DNA of 64,000 nucleotides, taken from Cronobacter muytjensii ATCC 51329. GTDB taxonomy: Bacteria; Pseudomonadota; Gammaproteobacteria; Enterobacterales; Enterobacteriaceae. Both the position numbers and the translations under genes were made by a program. The DNA is taken from the NCBI RefSeq assembly GCF_001277195.1, contig NZ_CP012268.1, forward strand, positions 2,604,001 to 2,668,000, in the 5' to 3' direction. Shown here piece by piece: positions 52,028 to 59,680 of this stretch. Below the pieces are notes generated by a model that searched no databases, was not told the DNA's origin, and saw only the letters and a list, made by a program, of their open reading frames with translations. Within the stretch, counting starts at the first letter, position 1. Every line of letters begins with the position of its first letter.

Positions 52028-52135
52028 CCTTTCCAAATCGGGAGATGCAGTCATTTCTTCCTGCACCCTGGTGGCGTTTCGCCACGGCCAGAGCGCCATA
52101 TTTTATTGAAAACGTAGGCGCAAAGGCTTGAGTGT
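52028..52135 (-). ncRNA. Moco riboswitch upstream of moaA
   Basis: On the minus strand the leader has ACACTCAAGCCTTTGCGCC, GGCCGTGGCGAAACGCCACC, AGGGTGCAGGAAGAAATGAC and TGCATCTCCCGATTTGGAAA, closely following the E. coli moaA Moco RNA motif as I recall it. The motif ends directly before the ribosome-binding site (GGAAAGGTGTAC-ATG), so binding of the cofactor would lower moaA translation. The remaining part of the 345-base gap to yvcK (52136-52367) is AT-rich, holds the two divergent promoters and shows no gene. Confidence 0.9.
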
Positions 52136-52367
52136 CATATTCAGGTAATTAAACCTGCCAGCCGCGATAGTAGCGCGTTACGGCGTTTTTCGCCACGCGC
52201 GATTTCGCTATATAAATTTATATATAACGGCATTATTCCCGTTACGGGCACCAGAATACGCAAAACCCGCGCTTTCACTTTGATGTGTGTCATTTTCGAC
52301 GCCAGCCGATCGTTTTTCTGACGCTTTTCAGCTAACGTATGCGGGATCGATATAATAAGGATTAGGT

Positions 52368-53276
52368 ATGCGCAATCGCACGTTTGCGGACCTCGACCGG
52401 GTGGTGGCACTCGGCGGCGGTCACGGTTTAGGACGCGTCATGTCCTCGCTCTCTTCTCTGGGGTCACGTCTGACAGGCATTGTCACCACGACCGATAACG
52501 GCGGCTCCACGGGCCGTATTCGTCGCTCGGAAGGCGGCATCGCCTGGGGCGATATGCGCAACTGTCTGAATCAGTTAATTACCGAACCGAGCGTCGCGTC
52601 GGCGATGTTTGAATACCGTTTTGGAGGTAATGGAGAACTTTCGGGGCATAACCTCGGAAATCTCATGTTAAAAGCGCTCGATCACCTGAGCGTGCGGCCT
52701 CTTGAGGCGATCAATCTCATTCGTAACCTGCTCAAAGTCGACGCGTTCCTGATCCCGATGTCCGAGCAGCCGGTGGATCTGATGGCTATCGATCGCGAAG
52801 ACAACGAAGTCTATGGCGAGGTAAACATCGATTTATTGAGCCACCCGCCGAAAGAGCTGATGCTTTACCCGAGCGTCAGGGCGACGCGCGAGGCGGTGGA
52901 AGCGATTGGCGAGGCTGATTTAATTATCATTGGTCCCGGCAGCTTTTACACCAGCCTGATGCCGCTGCTGTTGCTGGACGATCTCGCGAAGGCGCTGCGC
53001 CGCACGCCTGCGCCGATGGTCTACATCGGCAATCTGGGGCGCGAGCTGAGCCCGGCCGCCGCCGCGCTGCGTCTGGAAGAAAAACTGGCGCTGATGGAAG
53101 CGCGTGTTGGCAAACGTGTCGTGGATGCGGTCGTCGTCGGCCCGAAGGTGGATGTCAGCGGGGCGCAGGACAGAATCATCATTCAGGAGCCGCTGGAAGC
53201 GAGCGATATTCCCTACCGCCACGACCGGCATCTCCTGCGCGTCTCGCTTGAAAAAGCCATTCAGGCGTTGGGGTGA
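52368..53276 (+). CDS. ybhK: YvcK/YbhK-family gluconeogenesis factor
   Basis: A 302-residue protein of the CofD/YvcK family. GGGHG (residues 16-20) and TTTDNGGSTGRIRRSEGGIAWGDMRNCL are the nucleotide-sugar binding motifs. FEYRFGGNGELSGHNLGNLML and ADLIIIGPGSFYTSLMPLLL are family hallmarks. In Bacillus, YvcK is needed for growth on gluconeogenic carbon and for cell shape and binds UDP-sugars. The E. coli function is less clear. It is divergent from moaA as in E. coli. Confidence 0.95.
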   Translation: MRNRTFADLDRVVALGGGHGLGRVMSSLSSLGSRLTGIVTTTDNGGSTGRIRRSEGGIAWGDMRNCLNQLITEPSVASAMFEYRFGGNGELSGHNLGNLMLKALDHLSVRPLEAINLIRNLLKVDAFLIPMSEQPVDLMAIDREDNEVYGEVNIDLLSHPPKELMLYPSVRATREAVEAIGEADLIIIGPGSFYTSLMPLLLLDDLAKALRRTPAPMVYIGNLGRELSPAAAALRLEEKLALMEARVGKRVVDAVVVGPKVDVSGAQDRIIIQEPLEASDIPYRHDRHLLRVSLEKAIQALG

Positions 53277-53362
53277 CCCCTGGCGTGAATGGGCGTGATG
53301 AGAAAGTGTGGGGTTTTACCGCCGCAACGGCGGGTGAGACCGGGGCTGTCGCGGGGCACGAT

Positions 53363-53447
53363 GGCGGGTGCGCTTACCCGCCCTGCAAACGCCATGCTCT
53401 TTGTTCAATATCGCAGGGGTAAGCGAAGCACCGCTGCTTACCCTCCA
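53363..53447. repeat. REP-like dispersed palindromic repeat, copy C (inverted pair)
   Basis: GGCGGGTGCGCTTACCCGCC-CTGC (53363-53386) and GCAGGGGTAAGCGAAGC with GCTTACCCTCC (53413-53446) form an inverted pair, of the same family as at 19136 and 48364. It lies between the convergent ybhK and uvrB genes. Confidence 0.65.
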
Positions 53448-53483
53448 CGTTGACGCATTCACGCCCGCGCCAGAGCGAGAGCA

Positions 53484-55505
53484 TTACGAGGCAGCGATAA
53501 ACAGCTCGCGTAGCTGGTGAAGCTTGTCGCGCAGCTGCGCCGCCTCTTCAAACTCCAGGTTCTGGGCGTGCTGCACCATCTGCGCTTCCAGCTGATGAAT
53601 TTTCTGCTGCAGCGCTTTCGGCGTCAGCGCCAGCTCAGCGGCTTCGACATCGGCGACGGTCCGGCCTTTGCCGCGGCCTTTCGGCTTGGTTTTCGCGATA
53701 TTCTCGCCAAGCGCCAGAATATCCACCACCTTCTTGTTCAGCCCCTGCGGCACAATGCCATGCTCTTCGTTGTATGCCTGCTGCTTCTCACGACGGCGTT
53801 CGGTTTCGCTAATCGCTCTGGCCATCGACGGCGTAATTTTATCGCCGTAGAGAATCGCTTTACCGTTGACGTTACGCGCCGCGCGGCCAATGGTCTGAAT
53901 AAGCGAGCGCTCGGAACGCAGGAAGCCCTCTTTGTCGGCGTCAAGAATAGCCACCAGCGACACTTCCGGCATATCCAGCCCTTCTCGCAGCAGGTTAATG
54001 CCCACCAGCACGTCAAATTCACCCAGCCGCAGGTCGCGGATGATTTCCATACGCTCCACGGTATCGATGTCAGAGTGCAGGTAGCGCACCTTCTCGCCGT
54101 GCTCTTCCAGATATTCGGTTAAATCTTCGGCCATTCGCTTGGTGAGCGTCGTCACCAGCACGCGTTCGTTGATAGCGACGCGTTTGCGGATTTCCGACAG
54201 CAGATCGTCCACCTGCGTCGCCACCGGACGCACTTCGATAATCGGGTCGAGCAGCCCGGTCGGGCGCACCACCTGATCGATAATCTCGCCGCCCGATTTT
54301 TCGAGCTCATAGTTGCCGGGCGTCGCCGACACATAGACGGTCTGCGGCGCCAGCGCCTCAAATTCTTCAAACTTCAGCGGACGGTTATCCAGCGCCGACG
54401 GCAGTCGAAAGCCATACTCCACCAGCGTCTCTTTGCGCGCCCGGTCGCCGCGGAACATCCCGCCGATTTGCGGAATGGTCACGTGCGATTCGTCGATAAC
54501 CAGCAGCCCGTCCGCCGGCAGATAGTCAAACAGCGTTGGCGGCGCCTCGCCCGGCCCACGCCCGGAGAGATAGCGCGAATAGTTTTCGATGCCCGAGCAA
54601 TATCCAAGCTCGTTCATCATTTCGAGATCGAACTGGGTGCGCTGGGTCAGACGCTGCTCTTCCAGCAACTTGTTGTTCTCAAGCAGCACCTTACGACGCT
54701 CCGCCAGCTCCACTTTGATCTCTTCCATCGCCTGCACGATGCGCTCGCGCGGGGTGACGTAGTGCGTTTTCGGGTAGACGGTGAAACGCTGGATAATGGA
54801 ATCCACGGTGCCGGTCAGCGGGTCGAACAGCGACAGCCGCTCCACCTCTTCGTCAAACAGCTCGACGCGCAGCGCCAGGTCGTCCGATTCCGCCGGGAAG
54901 ATATCGATCACTTCGCCGCGCACGCGGAAGGTGCCGCGCTGAAACGCCTGATCGTTGCGGGTATATTGCAGCTCCGCCAGTCGACGCAGAATCGCGCGCT
55001 GGTCAATGATCATCCCTTTGGTGAGATGCAGCATCATTTTCAGATAGAGATCCGGATCGCCCAGACCGTAAATCGCCGACACCGACGCCACCACAACCAC
55101 ATCGCGCCGCTCCAGCAACGCTTTGGTCGCCGACAGACGCATCTGCTCAATATGCTCGTTCACCGACGCGTCCTTTTCGATAAAGGTGTCGGAGCTCGGC
55201 ACATAGGCTTCCGGCTGGTAGTAGTCGTAGTAGGAGACGAAATACTCGACAGCATTCTCCGGGAAGAATTCTTTCATCTCGCCGTAAAGTTGCGCCGCCA
55301 GCGTTTTGTTAGGCGCCAGTACCATCGTCGGGCGCTGCAAATCGGCGATAACGTTCGCCATGGTGAAGGTCTTACCCGAGCCCGTCACCCCAAGCAGCGT
55401 CTGGTGCGCCAGCCCGTCCTCCAGCCCTTCCTTGATGCGGCGGATAGCCTCTGGCTGGTCGCCGGAAGGTTTGAAAGCGGAGTTGAGTTTGAACGGTTTG
55501 CTCAT
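53484..55505 (-). CDS. uvrB: UvrB, excinuclease ABC subunit B
   Basis: A 673-residue nucleotide-excision repair protein. Walker A is GVTGSGKT (39-46). The beta-hairpin that clamps damaged DNA is seen in SYYDYYQPEAYVPSSD (about 92-107). DESHVT is the DExH box and QTIGRAARNV is motif VI. The C-terminal UVR domain (about 632-667, HAQNLEFEEAAQLRDKLHQL) binds UvrC. Almost the same as E. coli UvrB. Upstream there is a LexA box at 55583 and DnaA boxes further away. Confidence 0.98.
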   Translation of the reverse strand: MSKPFKLNSAFKPSGDQPEAIRRIKEGLEDGLAHQTLLGVTGSGKTFTMANVIADLQRPTMVLAPNKTLAAQLYGEMKEFFPENAVEYFVSYYDYYQPEAYVPSSDTFIEKDASVNEHIEQMRLSATKALLERRDVVVVASVSAIYGLGDPDLYLKMMLHLTKGMIIDQRAILRRLAELQYTRNDQAFQRGTFRVRGEVIDIFPAESDDLALRVELFDEEVERLSLFDPLTGTVDSIIQRFTVYPKTHYVTPRERIVQAMEEIKVELAERRKVLLENNKLLEEQRLTQRTQFDLEMMNELGYCSGIENYSRYLSGRGPGEAPPTLFDYLPADGLLVIDESHVTIPQIGGMFRGDRARKETLVEYGFRLPSALDNRPLKFEEFEALAPQTVYVSATPGNYELEKSGGEIIDQVVRPTGLLDPIIEVRPVATQVDDLLSEIRKRVAINERVLVTTLTKRMAEDLTEYLEEHGEKVRYLHSDIDTVERMEIIRDLRLGEFDVLVGINLLREGLDMPEVSLVAILDADKEGFLRSERSLIQTIGRAARNVNGKAILYGDKITPSMARAISETERRREKQQAYNEEHGIVPQGLNKKVVDILALGENIAKTKPKGRGKGRTVADVEAAELALTPKALQQKIHQLEAQMVQHAQNLEFEEAAQLRDKLHQLRELFIAAS

Positions 55506-55582
55506 GAAGAAACACCTGATGAAGATTCGCGCGGAACAGAGCGTTAATTGTACTCACCGCAGCGATTTTTGCCAGCGATAAA

Positions 55583-55602
55583 TACTGGATATAAAATCAG
55601 TA
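55583..55602. promoter_or_regulatory. LexA (SOS) box of uvrB
   Basis: TACTGGATATAAAATCAGTA fits the LexA consensus TACTGTATATATATACAGTA, with CTG-N10-CAG intact. It lies 78 bases before the uvrB start, as expected for an SOS gene. Confidence 0.9.
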
Positions 55603-55694
55603 GCCGGTTAGCGGATGTTGTCTCTGTCGCGCTTTTACCGGCAGGAATGAAGAAAATTTGCCCGCTTGCGAGATAAAACACTGCCGGGTAGCGG

Positions 55695-55703
55695 TTATCC
55701 CCA
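55695..55703 (+). promoter_or_regulatory. DnaA-box-like site (one mismatch) upstream of uvrB
   Basis: TTATCCCCA differs by one base from the DnaA box TTATCCACA. It lies 190 bases upstream of the uvrB start, with two better boxes 200 bases further. Confidence 0.45.
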
Positions 55704-55903
55704 GAACTTTTTGTCCTTTAACATTTGTCAAGCGAAGCTGTGATACTTTTGTTGCAGCAGATGACACTTTTCCTTCAGCGCTTGCTTTTAATTAACCTGC
55801 TAATTTAAAACGATTTTTCATAAAAGACGGCTTTCGCGCCAGATCGGGTGAAACCCGCATCGGCTCTCGCTTACGGCGCGTTTTCTAACTCTAATGCACA
55901 AGG

Positions 55904-55926
55904 TTATCCACAGGAATAGTGGATAA
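55904..55926. promoter_or_regulatory. Two inverted DnaA boxes upstream of uvrB
   Basis: A perfect DnaA box TTATCCACA (55904-55912) is followed after five bases by AGTGGATAA (55918-55926), the reverse complement of TTATCCACT. DnaA control of E. coli uvrB has been reported, as I recall. Positions 55603-56090 between uvrB and the nitrogen-type sites hold no gene that I can support. Confidence 0.65.
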
Positions 55927-56091
55927 CTGCCTCCAGCCCTGAAAGCGCGCCGCGTGGGCTATTCACTCTGAACCCCCGCGTCTGGCTCAGAAAAAATTTT
56001 TCCCGCCTGGTTTTCGCCATATTTACGTCCTCTGACGGGCGCCTGTGGCGCGATCCCATTCACAGATTTTTGCTTAGCTTTTGCCCCGCGC

Positions 56092-56131
56092 TGCACCAAA
56101 ACCACGCTAAGCCTGGCACTCAAAACGTGCA
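56092..56131 (+). promoter_or_regulatory. Candidate tandem NtrC-type sites upstream of the UrtE-like gene
   Basis: GGCACTCAAAACGTGCA (56115-56131) matches 13 of 17 positions of the NtrC site TGCACTAAAATGGTGCA. TGCACCAAAACCACGCT (56092-56108) has a perfect left half only. The sites lie about 100-135 bases upstream of the sigma-54 element, the usual enhancer distance. Confidence 0.45.
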
Positions 56132-56227
56132 CGCCGACAGGCTTTCGCCAGGATAACGCACTGGCTTGCCGGCGCTCCTTTAGGTTTAGTCTCAATTCCT
56201 GGCCCGATCAAAGGTGTTTTCACTGGC

Positions 56228-56243
56228 TGGCAAGAGAATTGCA
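56228..56243 (+). promoter_or_regulatory. Sigma-54 promoter candidate upstream of the UrtE-like gene
   Basis: TGGCAAGAGAATTGCA matches the sigma-54 consensus TGGCACG-N4-TTGCW at all positions except one (A for C). The GG of -24 and the GC of -12 have the exact required distance. It points to the UrtE-like gene, 153 bases downstream. Confidence 0.65.
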
Positions 56244-56395
56244 ATACCCCTGTTACCGGAACGACACCCGCTTCCCGTCCTTGCCGGGGAGCGAAGCAGG
56301 ATGCGTGGGCAGACCGGGGAAGTCAGAGCGCGACCCGCGTTTACGCGCGGCGCGCCAACGCCGTTTTTCGATACCCTGTCTGAAGGAGAAGCGCC

Positions 56396-57106
56396 ATGTT
56401 AAGTCTGCACGCGGTTAACCACTTTTACGGCACGCAGCATACCCTGTGGGACGTCAGCCTTGATTTACTGCCGGGGGAGTGCACCTGCGTCATCGGCGCG
56501 CCGGGCATGGGAAAGACCACGTTGTTGAACTGCATCGCCGGGCATTTACCGGTGAAAAGCGGCAGTATTCTCTGGCGCGAGGCCGGATGCGCGCCGCAGG
56601 AGTTAATGCGCGTCGGGGCGCAGGCGCGCGCGGCGCTGGGCATCGGTTATGTGCCGCAGGAACGGCGCTATTTTTCGCAGCTCACCGTCGAAGAAAATCT
56701 GCATATCGCCCTGCTCGCGCAGCCCCGGACCGGAGCCACCCTGCCGGAGCCGGTGTTTGACCTTTTCCCGGCGCTGTATGACGAGCGCCACGCGCAGGCC
56801 TCGCGCCTGACGCCGGAAGTGGCGCACCAGCTGACTCTTGCCCAGGCGCTGGTGACGCGTCCGCGCCTGCTCATCCTTGATGAACCGACGCGCGGGCTTG
56901 GGCAGAAATTTATTCCGCGACTGGGCGATATTCTGGTGCGGCTTAACCGCGAATGGGGAATGAGCCTGCTGCTGGTGGAGCGCCACCTGGCGTTTATCCG
57001 CCGGGTGGCGGATCGCTTCTGTCTGCTGCATCGCGGGCGCGCCGTGGCCCGCGGCAGCGTGGCGCAGTTAACCGATGCGCGCATGACGCACTGGATAACG
57101 CCCTGA
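56396..57106 (+). CDS. Orphan UrtE/LivF-like ABC transporter ATP-binding protein
   Basis: A 236-residue ABC ATPase most like UrtE, the second ATPase of the urea/short-chain-amide importer: WDVSLDLLPGECTCVIG, IGYVPQERRYFSQLTVEENL and LVTRPRLLILDEPTRGL. Walker A is GAPGMGKTT (34-42) and Walker B is LLILDEPT (158-165). The signature motif, normally LSGGQQQQLAIARAL, reads LTPEVAHQLTLAQAL (138-152), so both signature glycines are lost. No permease or binding-protein gene is adjacent. A sigma-54-type promoter lies upstream, and a ribosome-binding site GAAGGAGA precedes ATG. It may be a diverged remnant of a urt operon or an ATPase with a new role. A normal transport ATPase is unlikely without a partner. 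Confidence 0.85.
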   Translation: MLSLHAVNHFYGTQHTLWDVSLDLLPGECTCVIGAPGMGKTTLLNCIAGHLPVKSGSILWREAGCAPQELMRVGAQARAALGIGYVPQERRYFSQLTVEENLHIALLAQPRTGATLPEPVFDLFPALYDERHAQASRLTPEVAHQLTLAQALVTRPRLLILDEPTRGLGQKFIPRLGDILVRLNREWGMSLLLVERHLAFIRRVADRFCLLHRGRAVARGSVAQLTDARMTHWITP

Positions 57107-57110
57107 GGCG

Positions 57111-57794
57111 TTAACGCGCCAGTTTCCCTACATCAATCCACTGCGCGGCGGGCGTCACGTCCGGCTCCGCGCCCAGCCACGGGATCTCGCCAAGCATCGG
57201 CGCCGGCAGCAGGCGTTGCAGCGTGGCGAGATAGTCCTGATGACGACGGCCCGGCGGTTGCACATCGTTCGCCACCCAGCCCGCAAGACGCAGCCCGGCG
57301 GCCTGCACCGCCTGCGCGGTCAGCAGCGCATGGTTGATGCAGCCAAGCTTTACGCCGACCACCAGGATAACCGGCAGACGCTCCTGCTGCGCCCAGTCGG
57401 CAAAGGTGGCGTCGTCGGTGAGCGGCGTAAACCAGCCGCCCGCGCCTTCCACCAGCACCCAGTCGGCCTGCTGCTCCAGCGCGCGAAGGCCTGCGGACAT
57501 CACCGCGAAATCAATCGGCTGCCCCTCTTCCCGGCTCGCGATGTGCGGCGAGGTCGGCTCCCCGAACGTCAGCGGATTGACCTGCTCGTAACGCAGCGCC
57601 ACGCTGCTGTGTCGCTGTAACGAGAGCGCATCGCTGTTGCGAAGCCCTTCCGGCGCCATTTCGCTGCCCGAGGCAACCGGTTTGTAGCCCGCCGCGCGCC
57701 GTCCGGCAGCCTTCGCCGCTTCGAGCAGCGCGCAGCTGGCGACGGTTTTGCCCACTTCAGTATCGGTTCCGGTAATAAACCAGCGTTCAGTCAC
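57111..57794 (-). CDS. bioD: Dethiobiotin synthetase BioD
   Basis: A 227-residue enzyme that closes the ureido ring of dethiobiotin using CO2 and ATP. The start RWFITGTDTEVGKT contains the P-loop (GTDTEVGKT, about 8-16), and GYKPVASGSE and VEGAGGWFTPL are family motifs. The start is GTG, overlapping the bioC stop region by eight bases. Last gene of bioBFCD. Its stop is five bases from that of the convergent UrtE-like gene, with no clear terminator. Confidence 0.97.
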   Translation of the reverse strand: MTERWFITGTDTEVGKTVASCALLEAAKAAGRRAAGYKPVASGSEMAPEGLRNSDALSLQRHSSVALRYEQVNPLTFGEPTSPHIASREEGQPIDFAVMSAGLRALEQQADWVLVEGAGGWFTPLTDDATFADWAQQERLPVILVVGVKLGCINHALLTAQAVQAAGLRLAGWVANDVQPPGRRHQDYLATLQRLLPAPMLGEIPWLGAEPDVTPAAQWIDVGKLAR

Positions 57795-58545
57795 GTTTAA
57801 TCACTCCAGAAATCAGGTGGTAAGTCAGCGGGAAGCGGCCATCCTGTCGCGGCCAGGCCTCTTCCAGCGCACGCAACTGGCGGCGCGTGAGCGTGCGGCT
57901 CTCGCGTCCGGCGTGCAGATGGGTGGCGCCGATGCCCTTCAGGGACTGCATCGCGCCGAGCGCGTCGGCAAACAGCAGGGTTACCGGATGCTGGCGCAGC
58001 GTCATGCGGGCTGCGGGCGCGGCGGCGTGAATGGATTGCGGGCTGGCGAAGTGATTGGCGTGTGCCCGGTCGTCGACCGCCCTCCACGCCTGATGCAGTT
58101 CGTGAAGCGAGCCGTGCGCCAGCGTGCTGAACGCCACTCGCCCGCCCGGCCGTGCGACACGTAACATCTGCGCCAGCGCCGCCGAAAGGCTCTGGCACCA
58201 CTGCACCGCCAGGTTACTCCAGACGAGATCAAAGCTTGCATCGGCGAACGGCAGCGCCTCAATATCGCCCTGCACGTAGCGGTGTGCGGCGCGGCGTTCG
58301 CGCGCCTGCGCCAGCATGCCGGGGCTTAAATCGAATGCGGTGACGTCGCAGCCGCGCGCACGCCAGTCGAGACTGCCCGCGCCGGTGCCGCAGCCCGCGT
58401 CCAGCACCGTCGCGACGCCCTGCGCGCCGCAGTGTTCCGCCAGCAATTGCGCGCTCTGCCGCTGGAGCGTCGCGAAATCGTCATAGCTCTGCGCCGCGCG
58501 GCCAAACGCGGCGGCCACAGCGCGTTTATCAACGGCAACCGTCAT
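57787..58545 (-). CDS. bioC: Malonyl-ACP O-methyltransferase BioC
   Basis: A 252-residue SAM-dependent methyltransferase. It methylates malonyl-ACP to start biotin synthesis through the fatty-acid pathway. The SAM motif is VLDAGCGTGAGSLDW, with LVWSNLAVQWC and LKGIGATHLHAGRESRTLTR typical of BioC. The ATG at 58545 (MTVAVDKRAVAAAFG) fits the E. coli start, and the frame is open 11 codons further. It overlaps bioF by 17 bases. Confidence 0.97.
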   Translation of the reverse strand: MTVAVDKRAVAAAFGRAAQSYDDFATLQRQSAQLLAEHCGAQGVATVLDAGCGTGAGSLDWRARGCDVTAFDLSPGMLAQARERRAAHRYVQGDIEALPFADASFDLVWSNLAVQWCQSLSAALAQMLRVARPGGRVAFSTLAHGSLHELHQAWRAVDDRAHANHFASPQSIHAAAPAARMTLRQHPVTLLFADALGAMQSLKGIGATHLHAGRESRTLTRRQLRALEEAWPRQDGRFPLTYHLISGVIKRD

Positions 58546-59680
58546 ATAACGCCTCCAGCAGCGCGTCGATATCGTCATCCTGATGCGCGGCGCTCAGCGT
58601 CAGGCGCAGCCGCGCGGTGCCCGCAGGCACGGTCGGCGGGCGGATGGCCGTTACCCAGCAGCCGCGTTCGCGCAACTGGGCGGCGAGCGCAAGCGCGGCA
58701 CCGTTCTCACCGACGATGAGCGGCTGAATCGCGGTCTGCGACCCGGCAAGCGCCAGCGGCAATTGCGCCGCGCCCGCGCGAAACCGGGCGATATGGCGCG
58801 CCAGTCGCGCGCGCCGATCGTCGCCTTCGCGAATGAGCGTTAACGCGGCGTTCAGCGTCTGCGCCTGCGCCGCTGGCATCGCGGTGCTGTAAATGAGGTG
58901 GCGCGCCGTCTGGAGCAGATAATCGGCCATCGGCTCGCTGCACAGTAGCGCCGCGCCGCTCAGGCCAAACGCCTTGCCGAACGTCACCAGCAGTAAATCG
59001 GGCTTCACGCCGGCGACATCGCAACTGCCCCGCCCTTCACGGCCCAGCACGCCGATGCCGTGGGCATCATCCACCATCAGCAGCGTCTGCGCGTCCTGCG
59101 TCAGCCCGGCGAGCTCAGCGAGCGGCGCGAGATCGCCATCCATGCTGAACACCCCTTCGGTGAAGGCGAGCGTCAGACCGGCGCCGGGTTTATCTAGCAG
59201 CGCCGCGAGCGCCTGCGGCGAATTATGCGCAAAGCGGCGAAGCGTCGCCGGACTGTGGCTTGCGGCCTCCAGCAGCGAGGCGTGGCTTAGCCGGTCAGCA
59301 AAAAGGCGATCCTGCGGCTGCATCAGCGCAGCCACCACCGCCTGATTAGCGGCGAAACCGGAGATAAACAGCAGCGCGCGATCGTAGCCGAGCCACTGCG
59401 CCAGTGCGTTTTCCAGCGCCTGATGCGCGCCGCTGTACCCGCTGACGTGACCAGACGCCCCGCTGCCGACGCCATATTTTTCCGCGCCCTGTCGCCAGGC
59501 GGCGACCAGCGCCGGATGCTGGCTCAGTCCCAGATAGTCGTTGCCGGAAAAGTTGCGGTAGCGAATGCCCTGATGGACCAGGGCGCCGCCGGGCGCCGGG
59601 TCACAAACGACGCGACGGCGCAGGCTGTGGCTGGCTTCTCGCGAAGCGAGCGCCGCGTCGATTCTCTCCTGCCAGGTCAT
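58529..59680 (-). CDS. bioF: 8-amino-7-oxononanoate synthase BioF
   Basis: A 383-residue PLP enzyme of the alpha-oxoamine synthase family. It joins pimeloyl-ACP with alanine. The PLP lysine is Lys236 in VTFGKAFGLSG, and NDYLGLSQHP, GSGASGHVSGY and DDAHGIGVLG are typical. Its ATG overlaps the bioB stop by four bases. Second gene of bioBFCD. Confidence 0.98.
   Translation of the reverse strand: MTWQERIDAALASREASHSLRRRVVCDPAPGGALVHQGIRYRNFSGNDYLGLSQHPALVAAWRQGAEKYGVGSGASGHVSGYSGAHQALENALAQWLGYDRALLFISGFAANQAVVAALMQPQDRLFADRLSHASLLEAASHSPATLRRFAHNSPQALAALLDKPGAGLTLAFTEGVFSMDGDLAPLAELAGLTQDAQTLLMVDDAHGIGVLGREGRGSCDVAGVKPDLLLVTFGKAFGLSGAALLCSEPMADYLLQTARHLIYSTAMPAAQAQTLNAALTLIREGDDRRARLARHIARFRAGAAQLPLALAGSQTAIQPLIVGENGAALALAAQLRERGCWVTAIRPPTVPAGTARLRLTLSAAHQDDDIDALLEALYDGCR

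Noticed and set aside
52351..52356. TATAAT directly before ybhK as a promoter
   Set aside because: It would leave a leader of only about five bases and has no -35 at the right distance. The AT-rich ribosome-binding site context explains it better.
52141..52410. An 89-codon open frame between moaA and ybhK
   Set aside because: It covers the divergent promoter region and the start of ybhK. No ribosome-binding site or domain.
54468..55547. A 359-codon open frame antisense to uvrB
   Set aside because: Long only because stop codons are rare in GC-rich antisense frames. uvrB is one of the best-conserved genes here.
55959..56195. A 78-codon open frame in the gap upstream of uvrB
   Set aside because: No ribosome-binding site or recognisable domain, and it covers the candidate NtrC-type sites. 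Kept as intergenic.
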